Below the pieces are notes generated by a model. That model was not told where the DNA came from and ran no database searches. It was given only the letters and a program-made list of their open reading frames with translations. Made by a program: the position numbers and the translations under genes. Below, piece after piece: positions 29,704 to 39,024 of a stretch of DNA of 47,480 bases; the first letter of the stretch is position 1, and each line of letters begins with the position of its first letter. This DNA is from a virus, in IMG/VR virus record IMGVR_UViG_3300036795_000437, positions 1 to 47,480 of that record; one strand, written 5' to 3'.

Positions 29704-30063
29704 ATGCCAGCATCCAAGACGATCGCCGTCGAGGCGACGGACAAGAAGTATTTCGGCCTGAAGCACATGCCGGGAGGACGGCCGCTCGACAAGGACGGCA
29801 AGGGCGCATGGCCGGCCGATCAGTTCACCTTTCGCCTCATCCAGGAGGGATCTCTGAAAGAGCAGGGCACGGTGATCCTCGCCGCCGGCGAGACCGCTGT
29901 CGGGCCCTTCGCGTCCGGCCCCGCCACGCAAATCGCGCCGTCCCCGGGCGCGGCACCGGTCGAGGTCAATCCGCTCACCCATCTGAGCGAAATCGTCACC
30001 GAGGCGCAGCACGAAATCGAGCAGCTGCAAGGCGCCGCGGGCAAGCCGCCCGCCAAGGCCTGA
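29704..30063 (+). CDS. DUF2635-like protein (Mu gp38 type)
   Basis: A 119-residue protein. The first half (KYFGLKHMPGGRPLDKDGKG, PADQFTFRLIQEGSL) resembles the short DUF2635 proteins encoded immediately before the Mu-type sheath gene. The second half is an Ala/Pro-rich extension ending in helix EIVTEAQHEIEQLQG. Function unknown. Its position matches Mu gp38. Confidence 0.6.
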   Translation: MPASKTIAVEATDKKYFGLKHMPGGRPLDKDGKGAWPADQFTFRLIQEGSLKEQGTVILAAGETAVGPFASGPATQIAPSPGAAPVEVNPLTHLSEIVTEAQHEIEQLQGAAGKPPAKA

Positions 30064-30131
30064 AGTTCACCTCTCACAAGCTGCCCGGGCGTATCGCCGG
30101 CGGCGCTTTTCGCAAAAGGAGCTGACCCGTC

Positions 30132-31643
30132 ATGGTGTCGTTCAATCAAATTCAGCCGAACTGGAAGCTGCCCGGCACCTCGGTTGAGGTCGATCCCTCG
30201 CTCGCCGGCACGCCGACGGCGCAGAAATATGCGCTGCTGGCCGGCTACAAACTGGCCGGCGGCTCGGCACCTTCGAACGTCCCGATCGCCGTCGGCACGC
30301 AAAGCGATGCTGACACGTATTTCGGCGCCGGCTCGATGCTGTCGCGCATGTTCAGCAGGTTCTTCGCCCTGACCAAGGGCGTGCCGATCTTCTGTCTGCC
30401 GCTCGATGCGCCATCCGGCGGTGCGGCTGCCACGGGCACCATCACGGTGTCGAGCGCGCCGAGCGCCGCCGGGATTCTCAACCTGTACATCGCCGGGCAG
30501 AACGTGTCGGTCTCGATCGGCGCCAGCGACAGCGCCAACACCGTTGCGGCGAGCATCGAAGCAGCGATTAACGCGGCGACGGATCTACCGGTGACGGCCG
30601 GGGTCGCCACGGATGTCGTCACGCTGACCAGCAAGTGGAAAGGTATTTCCGGCAACGACATCCGGATGGAGGACAGTCTGCTCGGCTTTTATGGTGGCGA
30701 GCAGCTCCCGACCGGACTGGCGCTGACCTATTCCGGCACTAACTTCCTGACCGGCGGGTCCGGGGTGCCGACATGGACGACGGCGATTGCCAACATGGGC
30801 GACGCCGCCTACCGCTGGTTCGCCTGCCCGTTCAACGACAGCGGCAGCTATACCGCGCTCGACACCGAATATGGTTTCGGCGACGGCGGTCGCTGGGGCT
30901 GGATCCGCCAGGTCTATGGCGAGATCTTCTCCGGCTATCGCGACACCTATTCCAACCTGATGACGTGGGGTGTGACCAACAATTCCGCCGTCATCTCGCC
31001 GATGCCGTGGGAAGTTGCGACGCCGGCTCCGCTGTGGGAATGCGTCGCTGCCTATACGGCACGCGCGGCCGGCGCCTTCAACATCGATCCGGCGCGGCCA
31101 CTGCAGACGCTGACGCTCGACGGCATCATGCTGGCGCCGAAGGCCACCCGTTTCAACAAGACGCAGCTCAACGCGCTGGCGCAGACCGGTCTTGCCATCC
31201 AGGGCGACATGGTGGGCGTCGGAGTCACGCAGATCCTGCGTGAGCAGTCGAGCTATCAGAAGAACACGCAGGGGATCGCCGACAACGCCTATGAGCTGGT
31301 CACGACGCTCGAGACGCTGGCGGAGATCTTCACGCGCCTGCGGCAATCGGTTTCCGACAAGTATCCTCGGCACAAGCTGGCCAATGACGGCACGCGCTTT
31401 GCCTCGGGACTGGCGATCGTCACGCCGAACCTCATCAAGGCCGAACTCATCTCCGAATATCGGGCGATGGAGTACGACGGCTTGGTCGAGAACACGGACA
31501 CGTTCATCGCCAACCTGATCGTGCAGCGCTCGTCGACCGATCCCAACACGGTCGAATGCGTCTATCCGCCGGACATCATCAACCAGTTGCGGCGGTTCAA
31601 CGTGCTGGCGCAGTTCCGCCTGCAGTTCCCTGTCGTGAGCTGA
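30132..31643 (+). CDS. Contractile tail sheath protein (Mu gpL family)
   Basis: A 503-residue sheath protein. The N-terminus NWKLPGTSVEVDPSLAGTPT followed by KYALLAGYKLAGGSAP is typical of the Mu L family. The middle has an inserted SGTITVSSAPSAAGILNLYI-like beta domain. The C-terminus has EYRAMEYDGLVENTDTF and the final RRFNVLAQFRLQF. It shows that this phage has a contractile (myovirus) tail although its head genes are lambda-like. AAAGGAG precedes the ATG. Confidence 0.95.
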   Translation: MVSFNQIQPNWKLPGTSVEVDPSLAGTPTAQKYALLAGYKLAGGSAPSNVPIAVGTQSDADTYFGAGSMLSRMFSRFFALTKGVPIFCLPLDAPSGGAAATGTITVSSAPSAAGILNLYIAGQNVSVSIGASDSANTVAASIEAAINAATDLPVTAGVATDVVTLTSKWKGISGNDIRMEDSLLGFYGGEQLPTGLALTYSGTNFLTGGSGVPTWTTAIANMGDAAYRWFACPFNDSGSYTALDTEYGFGDGGRWGWIRQVYGEIFSGYRDTYSNLMTWGVTNNSAVISPMPWEVATPAPLWECVAAYTARAAGAFNIDPARPLQTLTLDGIMLAPKATRFNKTQLNALAQTGLAIQGDMVGVGVTQILREQSSYQKNTQGIADNAYELVTTLETLAEIFTRLRQSVSDKYPRHKLANDGTRFASGLAIVTPNLIKAELISEYRAMEYDGLVENTDTFIANLIVQRSSTDPNTVECVYPPDIINQLRRFNVLAQFRLQFPVVS

Positions 31644-31688
31644 TCCGCTCGCGCAATCCCCATCCTCTGATCGGTCAGGAGCACTTCC

Positions 31689-32069
31689 ATGACGACTCAA
31701 CGCGTCGGCGGCATCGCCTACATCACGGTCGACGGCGACCAGATCCGGGTGCGCGGCAATACCGTCGTACATCTGAGCCAGAGCCGGCGCGAAGGCGTCG
31801 CCGGCCAGGACGGCGTGCAGGGCTATACCGAGCAGCCGGTAGTGCCTGGGATCGAACTCGATGTCACGGCGATGCCCGGCTATTCCATCCAGGGTCTCGC
31901 CGGCATCACGGACTCGACCATCACGGTCGAATGCGCCAACGGCATGGTCTACGTGCTGCGCGATGCCTGGCAGGCCGATCTTCTCGACATCAACACGGTC
32001 GAAGGTTCGATCAAGGTACACTTCCAGGGCATGTCCTGCGACGAGTTCGCCGGCTCGACGGTGGCGTAA
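31689..32069 (+). CDS. Tail tube protein (Mu gpM-like)
   Basis: A 126-residue protein (RVGGIAYITVDGDQIRVRGN, GVQGYTEQPVVPGIELDV, ECANGMVYVLRDAWQADLLD) of the Mu-type tail tube family. It forms the inner tube inside the sheath. It follows the sheath gene by 45 bp and abuts the assembly chaperone gene, the standard order. Confidence 0.88.
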   Translation: MTTQRVGGIAYITVDGDQIRVRGNTVVHLSQSRREGVAGQDGVQGYTEQPVVPGIELDVTAMPGYSIQGLAGITDSTITVECANGMVYVLRDAWQADLLDINTVEGSIKVHFQGMSCDEFAGSTVA

Positions 32070-32354
32070 ATGGCCAAGGACAATGACAAGGCCGCATGGC
32101 CGCTCGAGCATCGGCTTAGCCGCCCGGCGCAAGCACTCGACGAGACCGTCGAGAGTTTGACCCTGGTCGAGCCGACCGCCGCCCAGCTCCTGAAGTGCGG
32201 CGTCTTCGACGGCACGGTCACCGGCGAGCAGATGCTCGATCTGGTCGCCGAGCTTGCAAAAAAGCCGCCGGCATTGATCCGGGCGCTGCCCGGCGTCGAT
32301 ATGGTCGAGTTGACCACGCGGCTGTCGCGGATTTTTCGGAAAGCGGCCAGCTGA
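32070..32354 (+). CDS. Tail assembly chaperone (Mu gp41/P2 gpE type)
   Basis: A 94-residue protein (WPLEHRLSRPAQALDETVES, LTLVEPTAAQLLKCGVFDG) that matches the chaperones encoded between tube and tape measure in myophages. It starts directly after the tube stop codon. Its 3' end carries a slippery run that would fuse it to a second frame. Confidence 0.8.
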   Translation: MAKDNDKAAWPLEHRLSRPAQALDETVESLTLVEPTAAQLLKCGVFDGTVTGEQMLDLVAELAKKPPALIRALPGVDMVELTTRLSRIFRKAAS

Positions 32355-32530
32355 TCCGGATCTGGGATGAGACCCTCGGCCTGGGCCTCCTCTACCGATG
32401 TTGGCCGCTGCCGATATCTGCCGCCGAACTAACTCCTGATGCGCGCCGTTTCGTGATGGCGCGCACCGCCTTTCTCCGCGCCCAAGGCGGTGCGGTCACC
32501 TCAGACGAGCAGGGCTCATCCGATGGATGA
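32070..32530 (+). CDS. Frameshifted tail assembly chaperone (-1 product)
   Basis: A long form made if ribosomes slip back one base at the end of the chaperone gene. The zero frame reads ATT TTT CGG at 32331-32339, and after slipping on the T-run the next codon is TCG. The second frame continues as SESGQLIRIWDETLGLGLLY...AQGGAVTSDEQG to the stop at 32530 and carries about 64 extra residues, with no ribosome site of its own. Such -1 frameshifts are conserved between tube and tape-measure genes (lambda G/T, P2 E/E'). The rate is unknown. Confidence 0.65.
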
Positions 32531-34484
32531 CCAGATGCGGATGCAGGCCGTCGTCGTCGACGGCTTCACCGGTCCGCTAAAAAAACTAAACGAATCCCTG
32601 CGCGCAACCGGGTCGGTGAAAACCGGCGCGGTCATGCGCAAGGACTGGGAGGGCGTGCGCAAGGAGATAACTGGTGTTACCCGCGAATTGAACACCGCGT
32701 TTTCGCCGGTGCTGCGTGGCGTCGGGATCACCTCGCTCGGCATCGGCGCAGCCATTACCGGCATGATCGTCGGCTTGAAAAATACCGCGCAATCCGGTCG
32801 CAGTCTAAAGTTCCTGTCGGATCAGTTGGGGACCTCGGTCAACAAGCTGCGCGAACTCGAGGCACTCGGCGAGCACTTCGATATCCCGGTCGGGCAGACG
32901 GAGTCGGCGCTGAAGGGTCTGGCCACCACAATGAATGAGCTCGAGCGGAATTGGGGTAGCGCATACAATACATTGCGAAATCGCAATCTCGGCTGGATGG
33001 CGGAAGACCTTAAGAAGGCGTTTGAACATGGCGGCGTCGGCGAGGCCTTCGACAAAGTCATTGAGGATCTGAAGAAGATACCAAATTTGGCGTATCGTCG
33101 CGAGATCGCGCAGATGTTGCTCGGATCGGATCAGTGGTCCGTCGTCGCAACCGAGCAATCAAACCGGCTGCGCGAGAAGATAAAGCGCGAGATCGGTGTT
33201 GTCTCGCCGGAACAACTGGCGGCGGAGCAGAGGCTCACCGATTCTCTGAAAGAGACAAACCGCCAGATCGGCGAGTTGTGGACACATTCGGCGCCGCTGA
33301 TCGAGTTCTTTAATCACGGACTCGAGGGATTGAACGAACTTCTTGGCAAATTCCGCAAGTACGGATGGAGCGAATTTACCGGCTCGGATCCTGAGGATCG
33401 TCGGCGGAAGCTTGCTCTCAACCTGAGCGCGAAAGAATACAAGCTGAAGGGTGTCGATTCCGACATCTCCGCCTTCACCAAGCGCGGCGACAAGCCAGCC
33501 GTCGATGACCTCCAGAGCGAGCGCCGGCAGTTAGTCGACGAGATCGCCAAGCTGCGCAAGGAGCTTGAAGACATCAACAAGGATCAGCTGCTGCACAAGC
33601 AGAGCTTCATTGGTGGCGGGGCCGGCATGCCGGCCATCATATCGGCGATGTACAGCGGCGGCGGAGGCGTGGGGGCGGGCCTCGGTGGCTTTGGTATTCA
33701 CCCGCACGTCAGCACCGGCGGAGCCAAGGGCGGCGGAATCGCTGTGCCGGATGATGCTGGGGCCGGGCTCAACAGTTCGGCCTACCTGGCGGCGCGCCGG
33801 GCCGGAATGAAGGCCGAGATCGCCCGCGACCCGCGGCTGCGCAACGAGCTTGCCGGAATGATGATGCTCGAGGGATCTCCGGTGCAGACGATGGAGAGCC
33901 TCGCGAACCGCGCCGAGATGATGAACAAGTGGCGAGGCTCACGGGGCATGAAGCCCATGTCGCTGCATGAGATGCTGCATTCCGGCTTCTACGGCCCAAT
34001 CAATCGCGGCCAGCTTCCCGGCGCCATCGCGCGACTGCAGCATAATCCGGCGCTGATGAAGCGCATGGGCGCGGCGATCGACGCCGTCATGGGCGGCAGC
34101 AACACCGTCAAGGGTTACACCGACCAGGGCATGCCGAGCGATCCGAACGGCGCATGGGGCATGCGGCACGGCCATATGATGAAGGGCGGCAATCTCTTCA
34201 CCGACTGGGGCGGAGGGCCGGGACACGATTACGCCCGTCGCTTCCGTGAGCAACAGCAGGACGCGGTGCGCGACGGCGGTCCGGCAACGGCCGGCATTCC
34301 GGTGCCGCGCACGGACCCGCGGAAGGGTGCTCAGACGATGGAAGGCCACGCAACGCTGCACGTGCAGCTCGACGGCCTGCCGTCGTCGGCAAAGACGCAC
34401 TTCGCCTATGGCGGCATGTTCCGGGAAGTCCGCCTGACGCGGACGAACCGCCAGGCGGCGCTCGCCGACGACTACGTGAGCTGA
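32523..34484 (+). CDS. Tail tape measure protein
   Basis: A 653-residue protein from ATG 32523, overlapping the end of the frameshift frame. The first ~320 residues are helical with a hydrophobic segment (LGIGAAITGMIVGLKN, near residues 75-90) and Mu-like HFDIPVGQTESALKGL. The middle is Gly-rich. Residues ~420-560 (AEIARDPRLRNELAGMMMLE, SLANRAEMMNK, LHEMLHSGFYGPINRGQLPG) resemble a cell-wall hydrolase-type domain that could open peptidoglycan during DNA entry. It sets tail length. It is short for the family, predicting a fairly short tail. Confidence 0.88.
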   Translation: MDDQMRMQAVVVDGFTGPLKKLNESLRATGSVKTGAVMRKDWEGVRKEITGVTRELNTAFSPVLRGVGITSLGIGAAITGMIVGLKNTAQSGRSLKFLSDQLGTSVNKLRELEALGEHFDIPVGQTESALKGLATTMNELERNWGSAYNTLRNRNLGWMAEDLKKAFEHGGVGEAFDKVIEDLKKIPNLAYRREIAQMLLGSDQWSVVATEQSNRLREKIKREIGVVSPEQLAAEQRLTDSLKETNRQIGELWTHSAPLIEFFNHGLEGLNELLGKFRKYGWSEFTGSDPEDRRRKLALNLSAKEYKLKGVDSDISAFTKRGDKPAVDDLQSERRQLVDEIAKLRKELEDINKDQLLHKQSFIGGGAGMPAIISAMYSGGGGVGAGLGGFGIHPHVSTGGAKGGGIAVPDDAGAGLNSSAYLAARRAGMKAEIARDPRLRNELAGMMMLEGSPVQTMESLANRAEMMNKWRGSRGMKPMSLHEMLHSGFYGPINRGQLPGAIARLQHNPALMKRMGAAIDAVMGGSNTVKGYTDQGMPSDPNGAWGMRHGHMMKGGNLFTDWGGGPGHDYARRFREQQQDAVRDGGPATAGIPVPRTDPRKGAQTMEGHATLHVQLDGLPSSAKTHFAYGGMFREVRLTRTNRQAALADDYVS

Positions 34485-34489
34485 TCGCC

Positions 34490-34966
34490 ATGACATGGCG
34501 CGACACCCTTCGCCCGGCATCGTTCCGGGGCGTTGAGTTCAAGGTCGACACCACGGCGCGCACCGGCGGCCGCCGCGGTGTCAACTTCCAGTTCCCGAAG
34601 TGCAACACGCCCTCCGATGAGGATATGGGGCGCGCATCGCAGGGCTGGATCATCGACGGCTATGTGATCGGGCCGGACTACAATCTTGCGGCGGACGATC
34701 TTGAAGGTGCGTTGAATGCGCCGGGGCCGGGGCTGCTGATTCATCCGACCATGGGAGAGATGCAGGTGAGGGCGGTCGCGCCTTACACCCGCGCAGAAAG
34801 CAAGGACCGCGGCGGCTTTGCCGCGTTCAACATGCGCTTCGTCGAGGTCGGCACGCAGGCCTCGGATCTGGTTTCCGAGCCAACGCAGGCGCAGTTGCAG
34901 AACCAGGCGGACAGCGCGTCATCGACGCTGTCGACGAACGCCAACAACAAGGCAATATCGCTTTGA
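34490..34966 (+). CDS. DNA circularization protein N-terminal domain (Mu gpN/gp43), part 1
   Basis: A 158-residue protein (TWRDTLRPASFRGVEFKVDT, RRGVNFQFPKCNTPSDEDMG, GWIIDGYVIGPDYNL) carrying the DNA_circ N-terminal domain usually joined to a long C-terminal region in one polypeptide. Here it stops at 34966 and the rest continues in the next frame from 34963. It is a baseplate/tail protein after the tape measure, in Mu order. Confidence 0.82.
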   Translation: MTWRDTLRPASFRGVEFKVDTTARTGGRRGVNFQFPKCNTPSDEDMGRASQGWIIDGYVIGPDYNLAADDLEGALNAPGPGLLIHPTMGEMQVRAVAPYTRAESKDRGGFAAFNMRFVEVGTQASDLVSEPTQAQLQNQADSASSTLSTNANNKAISL

Positions 34967-35637
34967 AGACCACGGACGCTATCGAAGCGGCTGGGCTCCT
35001 GATGCCGCTCGTCACCCAGATCGGGCAAACGGCGGACGCATCGGCGAGCATCGTTGCCGCGGCCAATCTGCGCCAGACAGTTGGAGTGCTCGCCGCCGGT
35101 GCCGAGACGGAGATCCTTGCCGGCTCGTTTGCGACGGCGCTCGCCGCCTGTTTCGACGCCGCGCGACTGGCTGGGGCCAGTGTCGCTGCCATCGAGGCCG
35201 TACGGGCCGCGGCGGCGGCGCTGACGCCACTGTCGGCGGTTGCCGGTATTGTCGTCGGCGCCGTGATCCAGCTGGCGATCGCCTGCGAATGCCGCATCGT
35301 CGCGGACATGACCTTCGCCAGCCGCGATCAGGTCGAGAGTGTGCAGTCGGCGCTCGATCTCGCCTTCGATGCGGCGATCGATGCGGCGAGCGACGACTTC
35401 GACCAGGTCGCGGTGGTGGCGCTGACCTCGCTGCGCGCGGCCGTCATGCGCGACCTGACGGCGCGTGCGCGGCCGCTGCCGCAGATCGTCACCTACACGT
35501 TCGCGCAGCGCATGCCGGCCCTGTGGATTGCCAACCGGCTCTACGGCGACGGCAGTCGCTTCGAAGATCTGATCGCGGAGAATTCGCCGATCCACCCGCT
35601 GTTCATGCCCGCGACCGGAAGGGCGCTATCACGATGA
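34963..35637 (+). CDS. Mu gpN/gp43-like C-terminal part, part 2
   Basis: A 224-residue, mostly helical protein with the closing TYTFAQRMPALWIANRLYGD and EDLIAENSPIHPLFMPA typical of the C-terminus of gpN-like tail proteins. It starts at TTG 34963, overlapping the stop of part 1 by four bases in the -1 frame. It is either translated by coupling or made by frameshifting as one fused protein. Its function is in baseplate assembly. The split may be natural or a single-base deletion. Confidence 0.7.
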   Translation: MKTTDAIEAAGLLMPLVTQIGQTADASASIVAAANLRQTVGVLAAGAETEILAGSFATALAACFDAARLAGASVAAIEAVRAAAAALTPLSAVAGIVVGAVIQLAIACECRIVADMTFASRDQVESVQSALDLAFDAAIDAASDDFDQVAVVALTSLRAAVMRDLTARARPLPQIVTYTFAQRMPALWIANRLYGDGSRFEDLIAENSPIHPLFMPATGRALSR

Positions 35638-36809
35638 CGCAAATCGACGACAGCAAGCTCTATTGCGAAGTGCGCACGTCGAAAGGCGTGTTTCGCGATT
35701 GGACGTCGGTGACGGTGAACTATTCCGCCGAGCGCAGTTATATGCGTTTCTTTCAGCTCGAGCTGGCGGAAGTGACGCCGCCGGGCGGCCAGGTGCAGCC
35801 GACGCTGTTGGGGCAGGGCGGCGCCGGTGCGGCGCTGATGCAACGATTGCTGCCGGGCGACAGGGCGAGCATCTATCTCGCCGGCCAGCCCGTCATCGTC
35901 GATGGCTACATCAAGGTTCGGCAGGCGGCCTACGACGCCAATCGGCACGCTGTGCAGGTAACGGGCATCGCGAAGAGCGGGAACATCACAAAGGTTTCCG
36001 TCGATGTTCCCGGTGGCCAGTTCCGTAACTATACGCTGAGTGCCATCGCCAGCCGCGTCCTACAGCCCCTTGGCGTTGGTTTCTCGCTTGTCAATCCGCC
36101 AAGCGGCGCCGATCTGCCCTTCCGCAATGTCATCGTCGCGCCCGGCGAGACGATCGGCGGGATGATCGTGCGGCTGGCGCGCCAACGCGGCTGCTGGGTG
36201 TGGACCGACGTCGATGGCACCATCAATGCAGGCAATCCGCCGGGATCCGGGTCGGCGACACTCGAGGAAGGCCGGAACATCATTTCGGCAAGTTCCTACA
36301 TCGAGGATCCTCAAGCCGAATTCGCCTTGTCGCGATCGCAAACGTCGGGAAGCGATCAGTTGTGGGGGCGAAATTCATCGGAGATCTCTGCAAAGGCCAG
36401 CATTCCCGGAAGCCGATCGGGGGCCGGTATGAGCGTGATCACGCTCGCCGAGGCGCCCAACACGCAGAAGGAATTGCAAACACGTACGAACTTTGAAGTG
36501 CAGGCGATCATGGCCGACATCCATCGGGACGTGATCACACACCGCGGATGGCTACGGCCGACCGCCGCGGCGCTGTGGGATATCGGCGACCATGCGACCG
36601 TGAAATCCCCGATGCTATATCCATTCGGAGACGCGACGCAGAATTTACGCGTGTGGGGGGTCTCCTGCACGCAAAACGACCAAGTCGGCACTGTGACATC
36701 GGTTGAGCTCGTCAACGATGCGACTTTCTCGATGCAATTCCCCGATGCGTCCAAGTCGAGTCCGTATAACCAGAGCGCGACGCCGGCGCAGCCGGAGGGT
36801 TACACGTGA
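35634..36809 (+). CDS. Baseplate hub protein (Mu gpP/gp44-like)
   Basis: A 391-residue protein from ATG 35634 (MTQIDDSKLYCEVRTSKGVF). It has the hub-type features of Mu P and P2 D proteins: RFFQLELAEV, GDRASIYLAGQPVIVDGYI, IASRVLQPLGVGF, GETIGGMIVRLARQRGCWVW, and RSQTSGSDQLWG. It forms the ring that anchors the spike and baseplate. It overlaps the gene upstream by ATGA and the one downstream by GTGA. Confidence 0.88.
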   Translation: MTQIDDSKLYCEVRTSKGVFRDWTSVTVNYSAERSYMRFFQLELAEVTPPGGQVQPTLLGQGGAGAALMQRLLPGDRASIYLAGQPVIVDGYIKVRQAAYDANRHAVQVTGIAKSGNITKVSVDVPGGQFRNYTLSAIASRVLQPLGVGFSLVNPPSGADLPFRNVIVAPGETIGGMIVRLARQRGCWVWTDVDGTINAGNPPGSGSATLEEGRNIISASSYIEDPQAEFALSRSQTSGSDQLWGRNSSEISAKASIPGSRSGAGMSVITLAEAPNTQKELQTRTNFEVQAIMADIHRDVITHRGWLRPTAAALWDIGDHATVKSPMLYPFGDATQNLRVWGVSCTQNDQVGTVTSVELVNDATFSMQFPDASKSSPYNQSATPAQPEGYT

Positions 36810-37423
36810 GCCTGCGCCAGACGCTCGCCGAAGCCGCGCAGCGCGCATTTAACGGCATCGCGCGCGGCACACTGGTCAAGGCGGACGACGCCCACAAGTG
36901 GCAGGAAGTGCGCGTCCGCACTGAATTCGGCGACGATTGGAGCAATGTCGAGGTCGCGCATCCTTACGGCGTCACCAGCGTCGCCAAGCCGCCGGCGGAT
37001 AGTAAGACGAGCGACGCGGCCGAATGCGTCATCGTGTTTCCGGATGGCGACCGCTCGCATCCGATCGTCATCGTCATGGGCGACCGTCGCTATCGCCTGC
37101 AGAACCTGCAGGAAGGTGAGTTCGCCATCCATGACGACCAGGGCCAGCAGGTTTACATCTCCCGCGACAGGATCGTGGTGAATTCGAGCAAGGAAATTCA
37201 CGTCCAGAGCGGTGACGCCCATGGGCTCTTCACGTCGGACAAGACCAAGCTGCAGTACGACAATATGAGCGTCACCCTGAAGACCGACAAAGTGCTGCTC
37301 GGCGCCGAGCAAAAGGCAACGCACGCGGTCATGACGGCCGATGGAGCGTCGTCGAAAGTTTTCGCCGTGCTGGCCGAGGTCGAGGACACGATGGGTGCCG
37401 CGACGATCGGGCAGACGGGCTGA
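36806..37423 (+). CDS. Baseplate spike protein (Mu gp45-like)
   Basis: A 205-residue protein with an OB-fold start (RGTLVKADDAHKWQEVRVR, DWSNVEVAHPYGVTSVAKPP), CVIVFPDGDRSHPIVIVMGD, then a beta-helical repeat (DDQGQQVYISRDRIVVNSSK, VQSGDAHGLFTSDKTKL) ending at TIGQTG. The Mu gp45 spike punctures the outer membrane. Start is GTG 36806, overlapping the hub gene stop. Confidence 0.9.
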   Translation: MSLRQTLAEAAQRAFNGIARGTLVKADDAHKWQEVRVRTEFGDDWSNVEVAHPYGVTSVAKPPADSKTSDAAECVIVFPDGDRSHPIVIVMGDRRYRLQNLQEGEFAIHDDQGQQVYISRDRIVVNSSKEIHVQSGDAHGLFTSDKTKLQYDNMSVTLKTDKVLLGAEQKATHAVMTADGASSKVFAVLAEVEDTMGAATIGQTG

Positions 37424-37428
37424 CCGGC

Positions 37429-37911
37429 ATGGGCGCCGCTGATCTCATCACCGATCCGTCGATGACCGAGGACTGGCTGTTCGTGCCGGTCGACAGTTCC
37501 GGCGACGGCGAGCTCGCGGACGCGGTCGCAGTGGCGCTGGGCACCGATCGTCTGGCCGATCCGTCCGACAGCCTGCCCGATCCCGACAGCGACGACCGGC
37601 GCGGCTGGTGGGGCGATATAGATGCTGCGCTGCTGTTCAACGGCTGGCCGATCGGGTCGCGCCTATGGCTTCTCGCGCGGGAAAAAATCACCGGTTCGGC
37701 GGCGCGCCAGGGTGCGACAGCCGGCAAGATCGACGCATACATTCGCGAAGCGATGAAACCGTTTATCGACCAGAAAATCGCATCACGCATGCAGATCACG
37801 GTGACCCGCGTCGACGTCGATTATTTCTCGGCGCAAGTGACGCTTTATCGCGGCCCCAGCGTGCTCGTTGATATCCGCTACTCCGGGCTGTGGTCGAAGA
37901 TCGCACCCTGA
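37429..37911 (+). CDS. Baseplate protein (Mu gp46-like)
   Basis: A 160-residue protein of the Mu gp46 family: MTEDWLFVPVDSSGDGELAD, the phrase RRGWWGDIDAALLFNGWPIG-SRLW and VTVTRVDVDYFSAQVTLYRG-type ending. It belongs to the wedge that links spike to sheath. It lies between gp45-like and gp47-like genes, the invariant Mu order. Confidence 0.9.
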   Translation: MGAADLITDPSMTEDWLFVPVDSSGDGELADAVAVALGTDRLADPSDSLPDPDSDDRRGWWGDIDAALLFNGWPIGSRLWLLAREKITGSAARQGATAGKIDAYIREAMKPFIDQKIASRMQITVTRVDVDYFSAQVTLYRGPSVLVDIRYSGLWSKIAP

Positions 37912-37926
37912 CGGCCGAGGTCGTTC

Positions 37927-39024
37927 ATGCCATTTGAGATCTACACGCTCGCGCAGGCGCGGCAGGTTGTCCGCGACTACATCACGGGCAAGCTGCCGGC
38001 AAACGCGCTGGCGCCGCCGAACGCGCGCGCGCGAGTCATCGGCGACGCCAATGCGGCGATGGCGGCGCTCAATCTTCTCTTTCTGCGCTGGCAGGCGACC
38101 AACCTGCTGCCCGACCAGGCGGAATGGGATTGGCTGCTGCGCTGGGCGAATATCTATCTCGGCGGCCCGAAGGCGGCGACCTTTGCCAACGGCACGGCGA
38201 CCGCGACGGGCATCGCCGGCATGGTGCTGCCCTCGGGCAGTGAGATCTCCGGCAGCGGGATTGCCGCGCAGACGACGCAGGATGTCACCATCGGGTCCGG
38301 TCCGACGACTGTGCCAATCACCAGCCTGACGCCAGGCGTTGTCGGCAATCTAGCGGCAGGGCAGTCGTTGGCGCTCACCACGGCGATTTCCGGGATCGAC
38401 GCGAACCTGACCATGGTGGCGATGGCAGGCGGCGTCGATGCGGAGACCCCCGAGCAGCTGCGCGCGCGCGTGCTGTTCCGCATCCAGCAGCCTCCGATGG
38501 GCGGCGACGCCGATGACTATGTCGACTGGGCACTGCAGGTGCCTGGTGTCACGCGGGCCTGGTGTTCGCCGCTCGAAATGGGCATCGGCACGGTGACCGT
38601 TCGCTTCATGATGGACGACTTGCGCGCAACGACTGATCCGACCACGAGCGGCTTCCCGACCACGGACGATATCGCGACGGTCATCGCGGCGCTCAATGCG
38701 AAGCGCCCCGTCGCGGTCAAGGACTTCTATGTCGAGGCCCCGATCCCCGAGCCGATCAATTTCACCGTGACGAACCTGAGCGCGGATTCCTCCGCCACGC
38801 GAGCCGCGCTCGAGGCGAGCGTTGCCGCGATGATCAACGGCAAGGCCAAGCCCGCCTACGCACTCAATGGGGTCGGACAGTCGGCGCAGACGATCTATGC
38901 CGCCTGGGTCAATGACGCGATCCTGGCTGCCGAAGGAGTCGATCATTTCGATCTGACGATGTCGGACCATGTGATGCCCGACAACGGCCATCTCGCCGTG
39001 CAAGGCGTCACCACCTATGCCTGA
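37927..39024 (+). CDS. Baseplate J-like protein (Mu gp47)
   Basis: A 365-residue baseplate wedge protein: LPDQAEWDWLLRWANIYLGG, ATATGIAGMVLPSGSEISGS, SLTPGVVGNLAAGQSLALTT, TPEQLRARVLFRIQQPPMGG and DYVDWALQVPGVTRAWCSPL are the standard J-family landmarks. The C-terminal domain has NFTVTNLSADSSATRAALEA. It starts after GCCGAGG and overlaps the next gene by eight bases. Confidence 0.93.
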   Translation: MPFEIYTLAQARQVVRDYITGKLPANALAPPNARARVIGDANAAMAALNLLFLRWQATNLLPDQAEWDWLLRWANIYLGGPKAATFANGTATATGIAGMVLPSGSEISGSGIAAQTTQDVTIGSGPTTVPITSLTPGVVGNLAAGQSLALTTAISGIDANLTMVAMAGGVDAETPEQLRARVLFRIQQPPMGGDADDYVDWALQVPGVTRAWCSPLEMGIGTVTVRFMMDDLRATTDPTTSGFPTTDDIATVIAALNAKRPVAVKDFYVEAPIPEPINFTVTNLSADSSATRAALEASVAAMINGKAKPAYALNGVGQSAQTIYAAWVNDAILAAEGVDHFDLTMSDHVMPDNGHLAVQGVTTYA

